From Pigoraptor vietnamica (Eukaryota; Opisthokonta; Filasterea), in the NCBI GenBank assembly GCA_943704525.1, contig CALSCQ010002598.1, positions 1 through 45,671 on the forward strand: DNA of 45,671 nucleotides, in the 5' to 3' direction. Under the pieces are notes generated by a model. It saw nothing but the letters and a program-made list of their open reading frames with translations, ran no database searches and was not told the origin of the DNA. Made by a program: the position numbers and the translations under genes. Positions 21,601-31,479 of this stretch are shown piece after piece (the stretch's first letter is position 1; every line of letters begins with the position of its first letter).

Positions 21601-24222
21601 TCAAATGCTTGACACAAAGGCACGAGCGGCCGCGAGCACCCCGTCCGCATTCGCGCACCCGGACTTCGTGCGCAGCCACTTGGCCGCCTTGTTCGACATG
21701 AGCTCCCACTCGTCGTGGCGCGACGCAAGGCGAACCTCCATAAACGCAATCGCGACGGCCGTGATCCACTGCTCGCGCGTTGTGGCGCCCGAACCCGCGT
21801 ACGCGGCATCGACGGCCGCCGTCGACGTGCCAATGGCCGAGAGAAAGCTCGCGCCAAACGATCCGTCAAACTTCTGCGCAGAGACAATCGCAGAAAACGC
21901 ATCCACAGAAGCGCGGCGAGCGGGTTGTGCGGCCGGGGCCGGCATCGCAGAAGCGAGCCCTTCGAACGCGACAGACATGTCCTCGCACTCGTCGAGGCAG
22001 GGAGCGCATTCCCTCTCCTTCTTCGCCATGGACTTGTCGTCGTAGTAGCCGCCTGGGGGCGGGGGCGCCGCCGCAGCCATCGGAGGGGCCGCCATCCGCG
22101 CCGGCATGGGTGCAGCCATGGGGGCCGCCCGCGATTGCGGCGCCGCGCCGCCGCCGCCCCCGCCGAAGAATCGCGGCATACTCAGGCTCGGCATCGAAAA
22201 CCCGGCGCTCTTCTTCCTCGAAGAAGAAGAAAATTTTTGGGCCGAGTGCACCGACCCGAGCGCCGCGGTCGTCGAGACCAAGCCGCTGAGCGCCAGCGAC
22301 TGAGCCTGCATGACGGGGACTTCGCGAAGGACAGGCCCATAGTGGCACCAGAGTGTCTCTGCCGGCCGCGCGGGGTCGATGGCGACAAACGCCGTCCGGC
22401 GCGATGCCAGCGAGTACTTGATCGCCAGCCGCTCCACCTCCGCGTCCACAGCCGCGGGCGTCGGCGCAGCCACTCCCTCCGCCTTGTGCATGTAGCTGCG
22501 TTCCTCTTCGAGATCACGGATCAGCGCGCGCGCCGCAAGCCGGTGCACCGTCTGCCCCTCAAAGCAGTTGTCCTCGGTCACCGTCAGCTCCGCCTCCAGA
22601 GGGCCGTCGGGCGACTCGGCGACCAGCTTGACCGTCGCCGGCGCCTTCCGAACGCCCTTGAAGACGCAATAGCAAATGAAGCGCTCGCCGTCGAACACGG
22701 GTGGGGCGATGAAGGGCGCCTGCATGGACCACGAGGGTGGGGGGGCCGGCGACGCCTTCGGGACGCTCGGCTTGCGGTAACCAAGCAGGCTCTTCTTTCC
22801 GGTCTCCGGCGGCGGCACCTCGGCAGGTGCGGGCGTGGGCTGCACATTCTCGCCCCAGTCAATGCGCACACGCGTGAGCGCGGGTTGGATCGCGTGCTTG
22901 AGCTGCCGCATGACCTTCGCCTCCATGCTCTCCCCGTCGACCACAAACTGCGCCGTCCCGTTCCCCGCCCGCGCAAGCCCTTCCACGAGATGCCGGCTCA
23001 CGCTCGCGCCAATGCCGAGCGCAAAGACGCGCGTCGTGTCCTTGTGTGACTCGACGAGCTTGATCACCTCGTCCGTGTTGCTGATCTGCCCGTCCGTGAG
23101 CACAAAGACCTGTCGCGGATACCCCTTGATAGGCGATCGCTTGAGGATGTCGCGAAGGGGCTGAAGCAGCTCCGTGCCGCCGAGGTCCGCAGCGAGGCTC
23201 TCCGCATGACGCGTTGCCGTCGACATCGAGTTGTCGTCGTACTTGACGCTGTTCTTGAAGAGAAACTGATAAGAGCTCCCAAAGCCGACAATGTTGAGGT
23301 AGCAGTCGGGGGGGAGCGACCGGAGAAAGATGCGGAGCGCGCTCGCCGCCTGCGCGATCTGCGAGCCCTCCATCGAGCCACTCCGGTCAATCACAAAGAT
23401 CACCTCGGTCTTCACGTCGTCCAACTGAAACCGCGGGACGAGCGTCACCATCGCCGCAGTGTCCGTCCCGTCAGACTCGAACACGGCCCGGTGCTCCTGT
23501 GCGCTCGGCGTCGCGACGAGCAGCACGAAGTCGCGATCCATCGACGCCGTCTCGAAGAGAAAGCCAACTTCGCCAATGTGGTCCGTCTGCCGCTTGTACG
23601 TGACCGCGTGCGTCGGCGACGTCACCCCGGCAATGCCCAGCGGCATTTCCAGCAGGAGATCGAGCTTGAGCTTGTACGGCGTCTTGCCCGCCGTATACGT
23701 GACGCTTGGGATGGGATCCGTCTCGTTTGCCGGGGAGTACCGCGGAGCGACAGCCGTCGGCAGCACAAACTTGATCTTGTCGCCCTCGAGCGCGAGCTCT
23801 GTAACGTACGACACCGAAATGCGCGCCGTCTTGCCCGGCTGAAGGTTGCCGACAGAGACCTGGAAGACATCTGCGCGCGACTCCTCGAGGAGATACGCCG
23901 ACTGGCCGCGATCGACGGCCTCTTGATACTCTGCGCGCGCCACTTCTTTCGGACGAACGACGCCCTTCACAACGCGCCCATCCACCTCCGCCGAAAATTC
24001 AAACACGGCCGACTTCTCGTCGAGGGGGAAGACGTACGTGGCCTCGATGGGAATCGACTCGCGGTTCTCGTACTCTTGAGTAACAACGACTTCGGCGACC
24101 ATGTCGACGATCTTGCCCTCCACGCGAACCGAGCGCAGCGGGACGGGAATATACCTCGGCTCGACATTTGGGAGTCGGAAGATGTACACGAGACCCGTGC
24201 AGCAGCCGCTGTAGACCATCAT
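21601..24222 (-). CDS. VIT and von Willebrand A domain protein, VWA5A-like, copy 1
   Basis: A single uninterrupted frame of 873 residues, starting at the Met-Met pair at 24222. Residues 1-20 (CCTGLVYIFRLPNVEPR) and the following VIT domain, about 20-150, match the VWA5A layout, with YENRESIPIEATYVFPLDE, AYLLEESRADVFQVSVGNLQPG and FVLPTAVAPRYSP. The vWA domain starts near 270 with the MIDAS motif DRSGSMEGS; LTDGQ is near 374. A Gly/Ala/Pro-rich linker spans about 670-740. The C-terminal 100 residues (QKFDGSFGASFLSAIG and WITAVAIAFMEVRL) match the tail shared by VWA5A and PARP4. There is no signal peptide, so a cytosolic protein is likely. The molecular role of VWA5A proteins is poorly known. 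A minus-strand TATATAA lies at 24328-24322, about 100 nt upstream of the start. A near-identical inverted copy lies at 38421-40878. Confidence 0.92.
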   Translation of the reverse strand: MMVYSGCCTGLVYIFRLPNVEPRYIPVPLRSVRVEGKIVDMVAEVVVTQEYENRESIPIEATYVFPLDEKSAVFEFSAEVDGRVVKGVVRPKEVARAEYQEAVDRGQSAYLLEESRADVFQVSVGNLQPGKTARISVSYVTELALEGDKIKFVLPTAVAPRYSPANETDPIPSVTYTAGKTPYKLKLDLLLEMPLGIAGVTSPTHAVTYKRQTDHIGEVGFLFETASMDRDFVLLVATPSAQEHRAVFESDGTDTAAMVTLVPRFQLDDVKTEVIFVIDRSGSMEGSQIAQAASALRIFLRSLPPDCYLNIVGFGSSYQFLFKNSVKYDDNSMSTATRHAESLAADLGGTELLQPLRDILKRSPIKGYPRQVFVLTDGQISNTDEVIKLVESHKDTTRVFALGIGASVSRHLVEGLARAGNGTAQFVVDGESMEAKVMRQLKHAIQPALTRVRIDWGENVQPTPAPAEVPPPETGKKSLLGYRKPSVPKASPAPPPSWSMQAPFIAPPVFDGERFICYCVFKGVRKAPATVKLVAESPDGPLEAELTVTEDNCFEGQTVHRLAARALIRDLEEERSYMHKAEGVAAPTPAAVDAEVERLAIKYSLASRRTAFVAIDPARPAETLWCHYGPVLREVPVMQAQSLALSGLVSTTAALGSVHSAQKFSSSSRKKSAGFSMPSLSMPRFFGGGGGGAAPQSRAAPMAAPMPARMAAPPMAAAAPPPPGGYYDDKSMAKKERECAPCLDECEDMSVAFEGLASAMPAPAAQPARRASVDAFSAIVSAQKFDGSFGASFLSAIGTSTAAVDAAYAGSGATTREQWITAVAIAFMEVRLASRHDEWELMSNKAAKWLRTKSGCANADGVLAAARAFVSSI

Positions 24223-24613
24223 TTTCGAAAATGTAGTAACCGAAGGTGTTTTTTGTGTGTGTTGCTTTTGCAAGCAAGCGTCTTCTACTTTTGTTGAGTG
24301 GATGGTCTTGCAACCTCCGTGTTATATAGTGTTGCGTGTGTGATGTGTGTATGTGTGTGTGTGTGTGTGTACGCGTCGGGTGACGCGTCAATTGTCCGGC
24401 TAATTTTTTTTTTTGGACCGGCCAAAAAAGGGAAGGATAATTTTAGGGGTGACGTCACAATGTAACAGTGTTACACAGTGCTGTGGTGACGTCATTATAT
24501 GCCCCGCCCAAATGACGCGGATTGCGTTTTGGTTTTTGGCGGGCGGAAGTTTCAAAGCGCCATCAAGCACAGAACTCGGACAATTGGCCTCTCTGTTCGC
24601 CATTGCGGCAGAA
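24223..24613. promoter_or_regulatory. Divergent promoter of VIT-vWA copy 1 and the HECT gene
   Basis: Two perfect CRE sites, TGACGTCA, lie at 24450-24457 and 24487-24494. Between them, at 24461-24475, is the inverted repeat TGTAAC-AGT-GTTACA. A TATATG string follows the second CRE on the plus strand, and a TATATAA at 24328-24322 faces the minus-strand gene. A GT repeat sits near 24339-24370. The motif positions are seen directly. A role for bZIP or Myb-type factors is inference. Confidence 0.6.
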
Positions 24614-27600
24614 ATGCCGTTCACGCGCTCAGGGGGGCGTTATGGCCCTCCGCCCGAGGACGCAGGCGCTGCGAAAAGCCAGGCCGAAGTCGCTGTCCAA
24701 GGCAAGTGGCGTGGATGCGGCAGTCACGTCGTCACCATCAGTGATCGCACTTGTATTTCTTTTCTCGATGGGATTTCCGTTTGACACAGTTGTCATATCC
24801 GAAGGTTCTCGCAAGCGCAAGCGAGAGGCGGAAGGGAATGCGACGGACAAGGGGAAGGCACGCGACGCATCCACTCGAGTGGATGCGTCAGACGCACAAT
24901 ACGAAATCGACATCGCGCTGAAACAGGCGCGGGAAGTGCTCGGGTCCCAAGCAACGGACGAAGAGTTCGCGGTGCTCGAGAACGCATGTCGCGAAGCGTG
25001 CGCGACCGAGGGAACTCCGCGCCTCGGTGAGCCCGCCTTTGCCATTCTCACGGACTGCGCGCAAATCCTCGTGGACCGCATGGCGACTACGGCCGACATC
25101 GACCGATACGCTCCCCTGTACAACCTTCTTGCGCATCTCATGCCCGTGGAGGCAGGAAATACTTCACTTTGGCGCCCACAACGAATTTCTGCGGAGGTTT
25201 CCCCGTCGTCGCGCGTGACTCATGACGATGCCCTGGCGTGTTTCCGCCGCCTCGTGCCGGGCAAGCAGCTCGAGGCGCTGGTGCGTGTGCAGGCGCCGGG
25301 GGCTGCGCTGCAGGTCAATTCCCACTACCAAGTATTGGACGGTGCCGCTCGCGACGAAGCCGTATTTGACCTCACGATGACGTCGACAGTCACCCCGTCC
25401 GAATTTGCAGTCGCATCGTTTCACTTGCGCTCGCTTCCTATGATCACGGGGAACGATGTCCCGACGGCGGAACCTCGCGTCACGTGGGAGCTTGTCGATG
25501 TCGTGGACGGTGCCCCTGTCTGTGGGAGTGACAGTATGTTCTTGAACCACAGGGGCCGCATGAGGCTGTTTTCCAACGGAAAGCTGTCCGTGCGCGTGCG
25601 CGCGCGCCTGGACCGAGACGGCGAGCCCGGGCAAAGGAAGCGTCGTCGCGGGAAGGAAGGCGTAGATGGCTCCGTCGGTCTGATCATGGCCCTCGGCAAA
25701 GGCGGCTCGGATGACTCGGCACTGGAAGTTCGCACGGAAGCGCGCACATCGCGACTCCGCGTTTCGTTTGCGGACATCCTCATGATGGGGTGTGGGGGAC
25801 TCGTCGGCTCGTGGCACGCGAATGGCGCGCCCGTCGACGTTGCCATGCTCGATCGCGTCGTTGCGATGCTTATCGACATGCACGGGTCGGACGGCGTCGG
25901 GCTGCGCTGTGCCCGCTTGCAACTCGTCGGCGTGTTTTCCACCGCCGCCCACGTGGCCGGCGCCTGGCAAGCCGTTGATACGCTGCTTCGCAGGATAAGG
26001 CCCGTGGTCGACGACTTGCAGGACTCCGCCGGCCTCCTTCTCACAGTCAACGAGCGTCTATCGATCGCGGAGCTAGACGTTGGCGCCGAGACGGGACAGT
26101 TGGAGCTGCGGCGGATTTGGGATCTCCTGCTTGCATACATCCCGAACGCGGAGGCCGCCCTCGTGCATCCCATCGAGGACGTTGTGGCGGTCACGCCGGG
26201 ACCCGCGCGGGAGCCGACACTCATGCGTCTTCTGACGTCGCATACCGGCGCCTCCATTGCGCCGCGTCTCTTGAAGGCGGTGCGTCGCAGCGTATTGTGG
26301 TCGTTGCGAGATTCGATGCAGTACGGGATTGCGGCTTACTCGCTGTCGAGCGCGGCCGTCGCGCGCGCCGTGATCGCGCACACGGGAATTGCCGCATTTT
26401 GCGCCCAAGTGGGAGAGGGCGGGCTCAATCATCTGTCGGCTGCGCTGCGTAACTGCACCGTCGTCGATCCTGACGCCATGAAGGACATTTCTCGCGCCTT
26501 CAGCACCGCTGGGCAGAGCGATGCGTTCGCTCGGGCCATTTACGAGGCCTTTGCGGTGCCCTTCTCGGGCGGTCCGAGCGCAGAGCCTGCGCACTTTAAG
26601 GCGCTCCGGTCCAGTGCCGGACTTGCGAAGTTTTACATTCGGAGTCTGACTGGTAGCCTCTCGATGGGATATGCGCGTGAACTGGCGACGAGTTTTCTGC
26701 ACGCGACGCTTCGTGATTGCGCCTCGCCCCAGCTTGGGGACCAGTCGCAACTCGTTGCGTGGCTTCGCGCGCGCTCTCTGTGCTTCCTGGTTGCGGACGA
26801 GCTTTTCACGGTCTCCGGCTCCGGCACAATCATCGCCGCGGTGTCCTTCTTTCTGGGCTTGGGTTCGTTGCCCATTGCGATGCCCTGCGAGCTGTTCAGG
26901 AGGGCGATTTCCGGTCTGGTGGGCCTCTGCGAGAGCCTGAATGCGCCGGAAAACAATCCGGCGATCGTCGTTTATTTCGGCGCCGTATTCGACCGGGCGA
27001 CTGACTTTGCCTTCAGGCATTGCTCGAACCGGTGCTGCGCGCTCGTCGCGCAAGTCGGGATACCGAGTATCATGATGGTGGTGAAAGCCCCCGAATTCTT
27101 TCGATCTTCCGGCGCCGGCCGCCTGTCTGCGGCGATTGAGGAGTTTTACACGCTAATGGACCGTGTGCTACAGTGGTTCGTTTGCCAGCGAGCGGTGCGC
27201 GATGAACAGCCAGGGCCGACCATTGTCGTTGCCGTCCGCCGAAACTTGGTGCTGAGCGATTTGGTGGACTCGCGCGCCCTCGTATCGCCCCGCATGCAGC
27301 CCTTCCGAGTTGTTTTCGAGTTTGAGGGGGAAAACGGTCGCGGTCCAGGTGTTCTGCGAGCCGCGCTGTCGCACATCGTGTCCGTCTTCCTGTCGTCGAA
27401 TTCGCGGATGTTTACGTCACGAGACGGCGGGCAGACGATCGTTGTGGACGAGTCGAGGCAGGTTGTTGCGCGTGCGTGGTACATCCTTGGTCGATTGCTG
27501 GCGGTCGCGATCTCGCTCCGAGTGCCGGTGTGCATCGATGCGCAAGTCTCGCCGGCGCTGGTCGCCGTTTTGCTCAACCCGCGCACGTCGATCAAATTCG

Positions 27601-28532
27601 GTGACGCGCATTTGCGTGTGATGGACCCGCAGTTGCACCACACGCTTTGCACCTCTGTCCGCGACGTGGAGCTGACGAGCGCCTATCTCGAAACGATCGG
27701 CGACCCTCGCTTCGTTCGAACGGACACCTCTGGGGCGGAGATCCCCCTTGTGCCCGGAGGGGAGAGCCTTCGTCTTTGCGAGGAGAACAAGGAGTTGTAC
27801 CTTGACGCCATGGCCGATTCGCTCGTCCGATCACCGCCGGTGCTCAGAGCCGTGGACGCGATGCGCCACGGCTTTGACAGTGTGGCTCCCGGCCTCCTCG
27901 ACTGCCTCGCGTCGGTCGTCAGCGCGGGCGATGCGCAGCCCACTAGTCTCGCCTGCGGTTACCTCCTGTCTCGGCTGTCCGGAACCAAGGTCACCGCCGA
28001 ATGGATCATCTCGAAGACTCGCTGTCGTTGCGTTCCGCTCGACACCCCTGCGTTCGACATTCAAACGGCCGTCGTCGAGGCGATCGCGGACGGCGCCGCG
28101 GGTCGTTCGGGCGTCGATAGCTCGCCGGTGACTGGCAGCGCGGACGAAATTGGGGCATCGAGCGCGGCATCAGCGGGCGTCACTGCGAGCGCGCCGGTTT
28201 CAGCCACACTGCCAGTGGCGGATGCGCGACGCGTCGTGGACGACTTCTGGGCGTACGTCCGCAGTCTCGGCGACGACGCGCTGGCGGCGTTGTTGGAGTT
28301 TTGGACTGGTTCCAGGGTGCCACCCAGCAGCGGATACTTTGAGGACGAGTCGGAGGATGTGCCGGCATGTCTGCTGCGTCTCTCGGTCGACTACAGCAAG
28401 GCCGCGGGTAACCTGCCGACGGCAAGCACTTGTGCACGTCTCCTCATCCTTCCGCCCTACGCGAATTACGACGACCTTGCCGCGAAGCTCGGGTGCGCAC
28501 TGACAATGTGCCGCGAGTTCGAGCTCAGTTGA
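24614..28532 (+). CDS. HECT-type E3 ubiquitin ligase
   Basis: The C-terminal 380 residues are a HECT domain. The N-lobe is recognisable in FRVVFEFEGENGRGPGVLRA and ILGRLLAVAISLRVPVCID. The C-lobe has EFWTGSRVPPSSGYF and LPTASTCARLLILPPY, where the Cys is the expected catalytic residue that accepts ubiquitin. The protein ends LSS-like with MCREFELS, where many HECTs end with an aromatic -4 residue. The preceding 880 residues show a KRKRE patch near the start but no domain I can name. I favour two exons, 24614-24701 and 24790-28532 (1276 residues), joined over an 88-nt intron that would use a GC donor (AAG|GCAAGT). Reading through the intron instead gives starts at 24522, 24642 or 24768, but inserts an odd hydrophobic stretch coded by a pyrimidine tract. 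Substrate unknown. Confidence 0.88.
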
Positions 28533-28654
28533 TTGAAAGTGAACCTTTTCTGCGTGCATAGTCTGCGCATTCGTCATCGTAGTCTAGAGGTGCAGCAAGG
28601 GCGTCGCAGCAACAGTGCGCGGCAGCAAGTGTCTCCAGACTCGGGCGACTGTTT

Positions 28655-30200
28655 TTACGGATCCGCAAACAACGCATCGCCGCCCTCCATCATAATACAA
28701 AACAGACGCGCGGGAATTTGCAGCGTGGGGCAAAACACGATGCCGAGGTTCTTGAGGGGCATCTTGTTGTCTGCCTCGCGCTCGAGCACTCGTCGCAGAT
28801 GGGCAAAGAGCGCGCCAAGCATCCGCCGGTTCACAGTCGGCAGCTGGAGCACGATCTTCCGCATCGCCTCGTTGCGACTGTTGTCGTCCACGATAGACGC
28901 CACCACGGCAAAGTGCGGCTTGAGGGGGTCCGTAAGCACGTGCTCCGGAAGCTCTCTGCGAGACGAGAGAAAGAGTTGAGACGACCCGCAACCCATCGGC
29001 GCACCTCCCCACCAACGCCCGCGACCACCGCAAGTACCCGCACACATGCATAGTGCACACTCACCTCAGATAGCACTTGAGGATGTTCGTGACGACGTTC
29101 GGGCACTCCGTGGCAGCCACCTGCCCGTGTGGGTTCCGCGGGTTGTCGTCAATCTGTTTCCTCAGCTCGGCCAGCCGTCCAGCCGCCGCCGACACGCGAT
29201 AAATGCCCTCCTCCCCAAGGTGGTTTCCCATTTCGAGCGAGCGGATGCACGCCGTGACCAGCGAGGGTACGCCGTCGCCGCCCAGCACGCTACGGTCGAG
29301 TGGCGCTCCAAACACCGACTGCGACCTCTCCGACGTGGGGCTGCCGGGTATCTCGGGAAGCGCACCCGATCCGCCTTCCTCGCCAATCTTTCCGAACGAC
29401 TTGCGCTTCTCGGCCTTTCCCTCCTTCTTCTTGCCAGCCAACACCTCGCCGAGGGACGCCGTTCGCCTCCGAAAGTCCTTCGCCGTCTCGTTGATGATAC
29501 TTCGCACGCCCGACGCAACGAGCGCCGATTTCGACCGCGCGCGAAAGCCATCGCTCTCTTCGGCAGGCACCACCGGCGTCAGTGGCACTGCGGCGGGAGC
29601 GGACGGCGCGGCCAAATCCGCCTTGGGACACAGCCGGAAAAAGGCCTTGCCGTCGTACGAACGCTGCACGAGTAGCGGCTGCTCCCACACGCCGAGCACG
29701 CGCTCCTCCTTCCCCGAGAGCACTGTAAGCGCCACCTCGCCCACGTCGTTGTGGATCGCGGCCGACTGCAGGGCGTTCGCCACCACTTGCGGTGTGAAAT
29801 TGAGCGTGGTGAGGTGGATCGAGAGGAGCCCCGACGAGTGCCACCGCCCCGTGAACTGCACGGGGATCTCGCCGGTCTCGGGTTCCACTTCCGCAGAGCG
29901 CAGGTAGAAACGGTCGCGATCGAGCACGATGGCATCCGGAGCGAGGCGCTGTCGGTACTCGAGCGGGCGCTCGTTTTCGTCCAACTCCGTGTCCGTCAAC
30001 CCGCCGCTAATCCAGTGCAGCGAGCACTCGAGGGGATTAAGCTCGCGCAGCGAAGCGTCGTTGAACTTTGCGAGCACCAGCAAAATGGTCTCGCGCGCCG
30101 TCGCAACGCCGTCGATCATGATTGCCTTTGTGTCCTCCTGCAGTGGCGACATGTGAGTGTGTGTGCATTGTGCATGTCTGTGAGTGTGAGTGTGCGTATT

Positions 30201-30238
<38 letters not shown>

Positions 30239-30611
30239 GGAAAAAACTACATGCAATTGACACGCTAAATGTAACGGGCAACAGCGCACAATGCGACAAC
30301 ACTTTGGCGACTCATGCACCCGCGCAACAACAGCGAGCACGGACCTGCCCATAACCCGTGCCGTTGTGGATGCGAATCGACCCCTTCACAGGCGCGGCCG
30401 TTATTCGCCCCAAAATATCGCTCAGCGTCTTCAGCGTCGCCTCGCTGATCTTTCGCGAGAGCGGCTCGCGCTTCTCCGGCACGCCATCTTCCGGCGCAAA
30501 CCCGTCATCCTCGACCGCGTTGAGGTCCTCCAACAGCTGTTCAATGGCCGCGATGGCCTCCGCCGACGAAGCCGTCGACTTGTGACTTGTCACGCTCATG
30601 GCCGCCGGCAT
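28655..30611 (-). CDS. RA-domain RhoGAP protein
   Basis: Three exons, 30611-30345, 30137-29065 and 28955-28655, give 546 residues; a second Met at 30599 could be the start. After a short N-terminal helix-rich part, residues about 90-190 (DTKAIMIDGVATARETILLV and YRQRLAPDAIVLDRDRFYL) look like a Ras-association ubiquitin fold. A basic, serine-rich linker follows. The RhoGAP domain begins about residue 360 (SVFGAPLDRSV, VPSLVTACIRSLE) and contains the arginine-finger segment EEGIYRVS, then PNVVTNILKCYLRELPEHVL across the last splice site, and LGIVFCPTLQIPA. The domain would speed GTP hydrolysis by Rho-family GTPases, probably downstream of a Ras-like signal at a membrane. The stop lies soon after the RhoGAP core. 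The gene is convergent with the HECT gene, 122 bp apart. Confidence 0.9.
30155..30238 (+). repeat. GT-rich simple sequence in RhoGAP intron 1
   Basis: A GT/GC repeat on the plus strand. The gene is on the minus strand, so in the transcript it would read CA. Most other introns in the window read GT in the sense direction. Confidence 0.8.
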
Positions 30612-31479
30612 GTATCAGTCCCAGACACACACGCCGAGAGTGTCAGGGCCAGCGCAGGCCGAGGGCGCCCCACGCGAGCCGTCAGCAGTCTGAATGGAAT
30701 GCGACAAATAGCAACGCGTAACGGCAAGCATGTGTTGTGCTCTCGTAGTTAACGACTCGGTTCCTTGCAGTAGCGGCGTAACGAGGGGCAGCGCGTGAGG
30801 GAGAGTGAGGAGAGGAGTTGTGTCGAAATGGGCGCTCTTGAGCGGCGACAAGCCTCTTCGCACAGCCGCAGACACACTCGCGCCTATGGCTGTTGACAAC
30901 GTTTGAATGCCATAAAAGGAAAACATCGATTAGGACGCCATCATGCCATCATTACAAAATGATGTCATGAGGTAATGACGACATTTGCATGTCTGTATGA
31001 CGACGTATTGACGGCAGACGTAGGTACTTTCCTTTTTTGGAATAGTCGGACACTGGAACGCCTTGCGAGAATGCATAATTTGGCAATTCGACTCAGTTGT
31101 ACTTATTTCAGGCTTCTGCATACAATCGCCGATCTTCATTTTAGTAGATGAGCTGGGACTCAATTAGATAGCCCAATACATTGCCATAGACAAGAGAAAA
31201 AACGTTTAGGCGCGCGCGCTTCTTATCGGAGAGTGTGAGAACACGCGGCTTGCGACGGGCTTGCGTTGTCTTTCAAATCCTGCTTTCGTCGTCGCATGTT
31301 CGACGCATCGCTTTCCTCTCCTGCGTCCTAGTTGCTCATCGCCGCAGAGTGTTGCGGAACGTGGGCCTTGCAGCTGTCGTAGCTGGCGACGGCGCATGTG
31401 GGTGTCGGGGACGTGAGCCTGCGGCGTGACTTTCTGACGACTCGCGTGGATTTGGGCGGCGGCGCCCACAAGCGCGAAG
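30612..31479. promoter_or_regulatory. Divergent promoter region of RhoGAP and the RBPMS-like gene
   Basis: This 868-nt gap has a GC-rich left part, probably the RhoGAP leader. An AT-rich centre follows, about 30920-31200, with ATGATGTCAT-like and GACGTA strings. A GC-rich right part probably contains the leader of the RBPMS-like gene. No coding sequence can be supported. Confidence 0.4.

Noticed and set aside
21715-24297. Long Arg-rich plus-strand open frames opposite VIT-vWA copy 1
   Set aside because: They are shadows of the minus-strand gene; a matching antisense shadow appears in copy 2, as expected for a duplicated gene.
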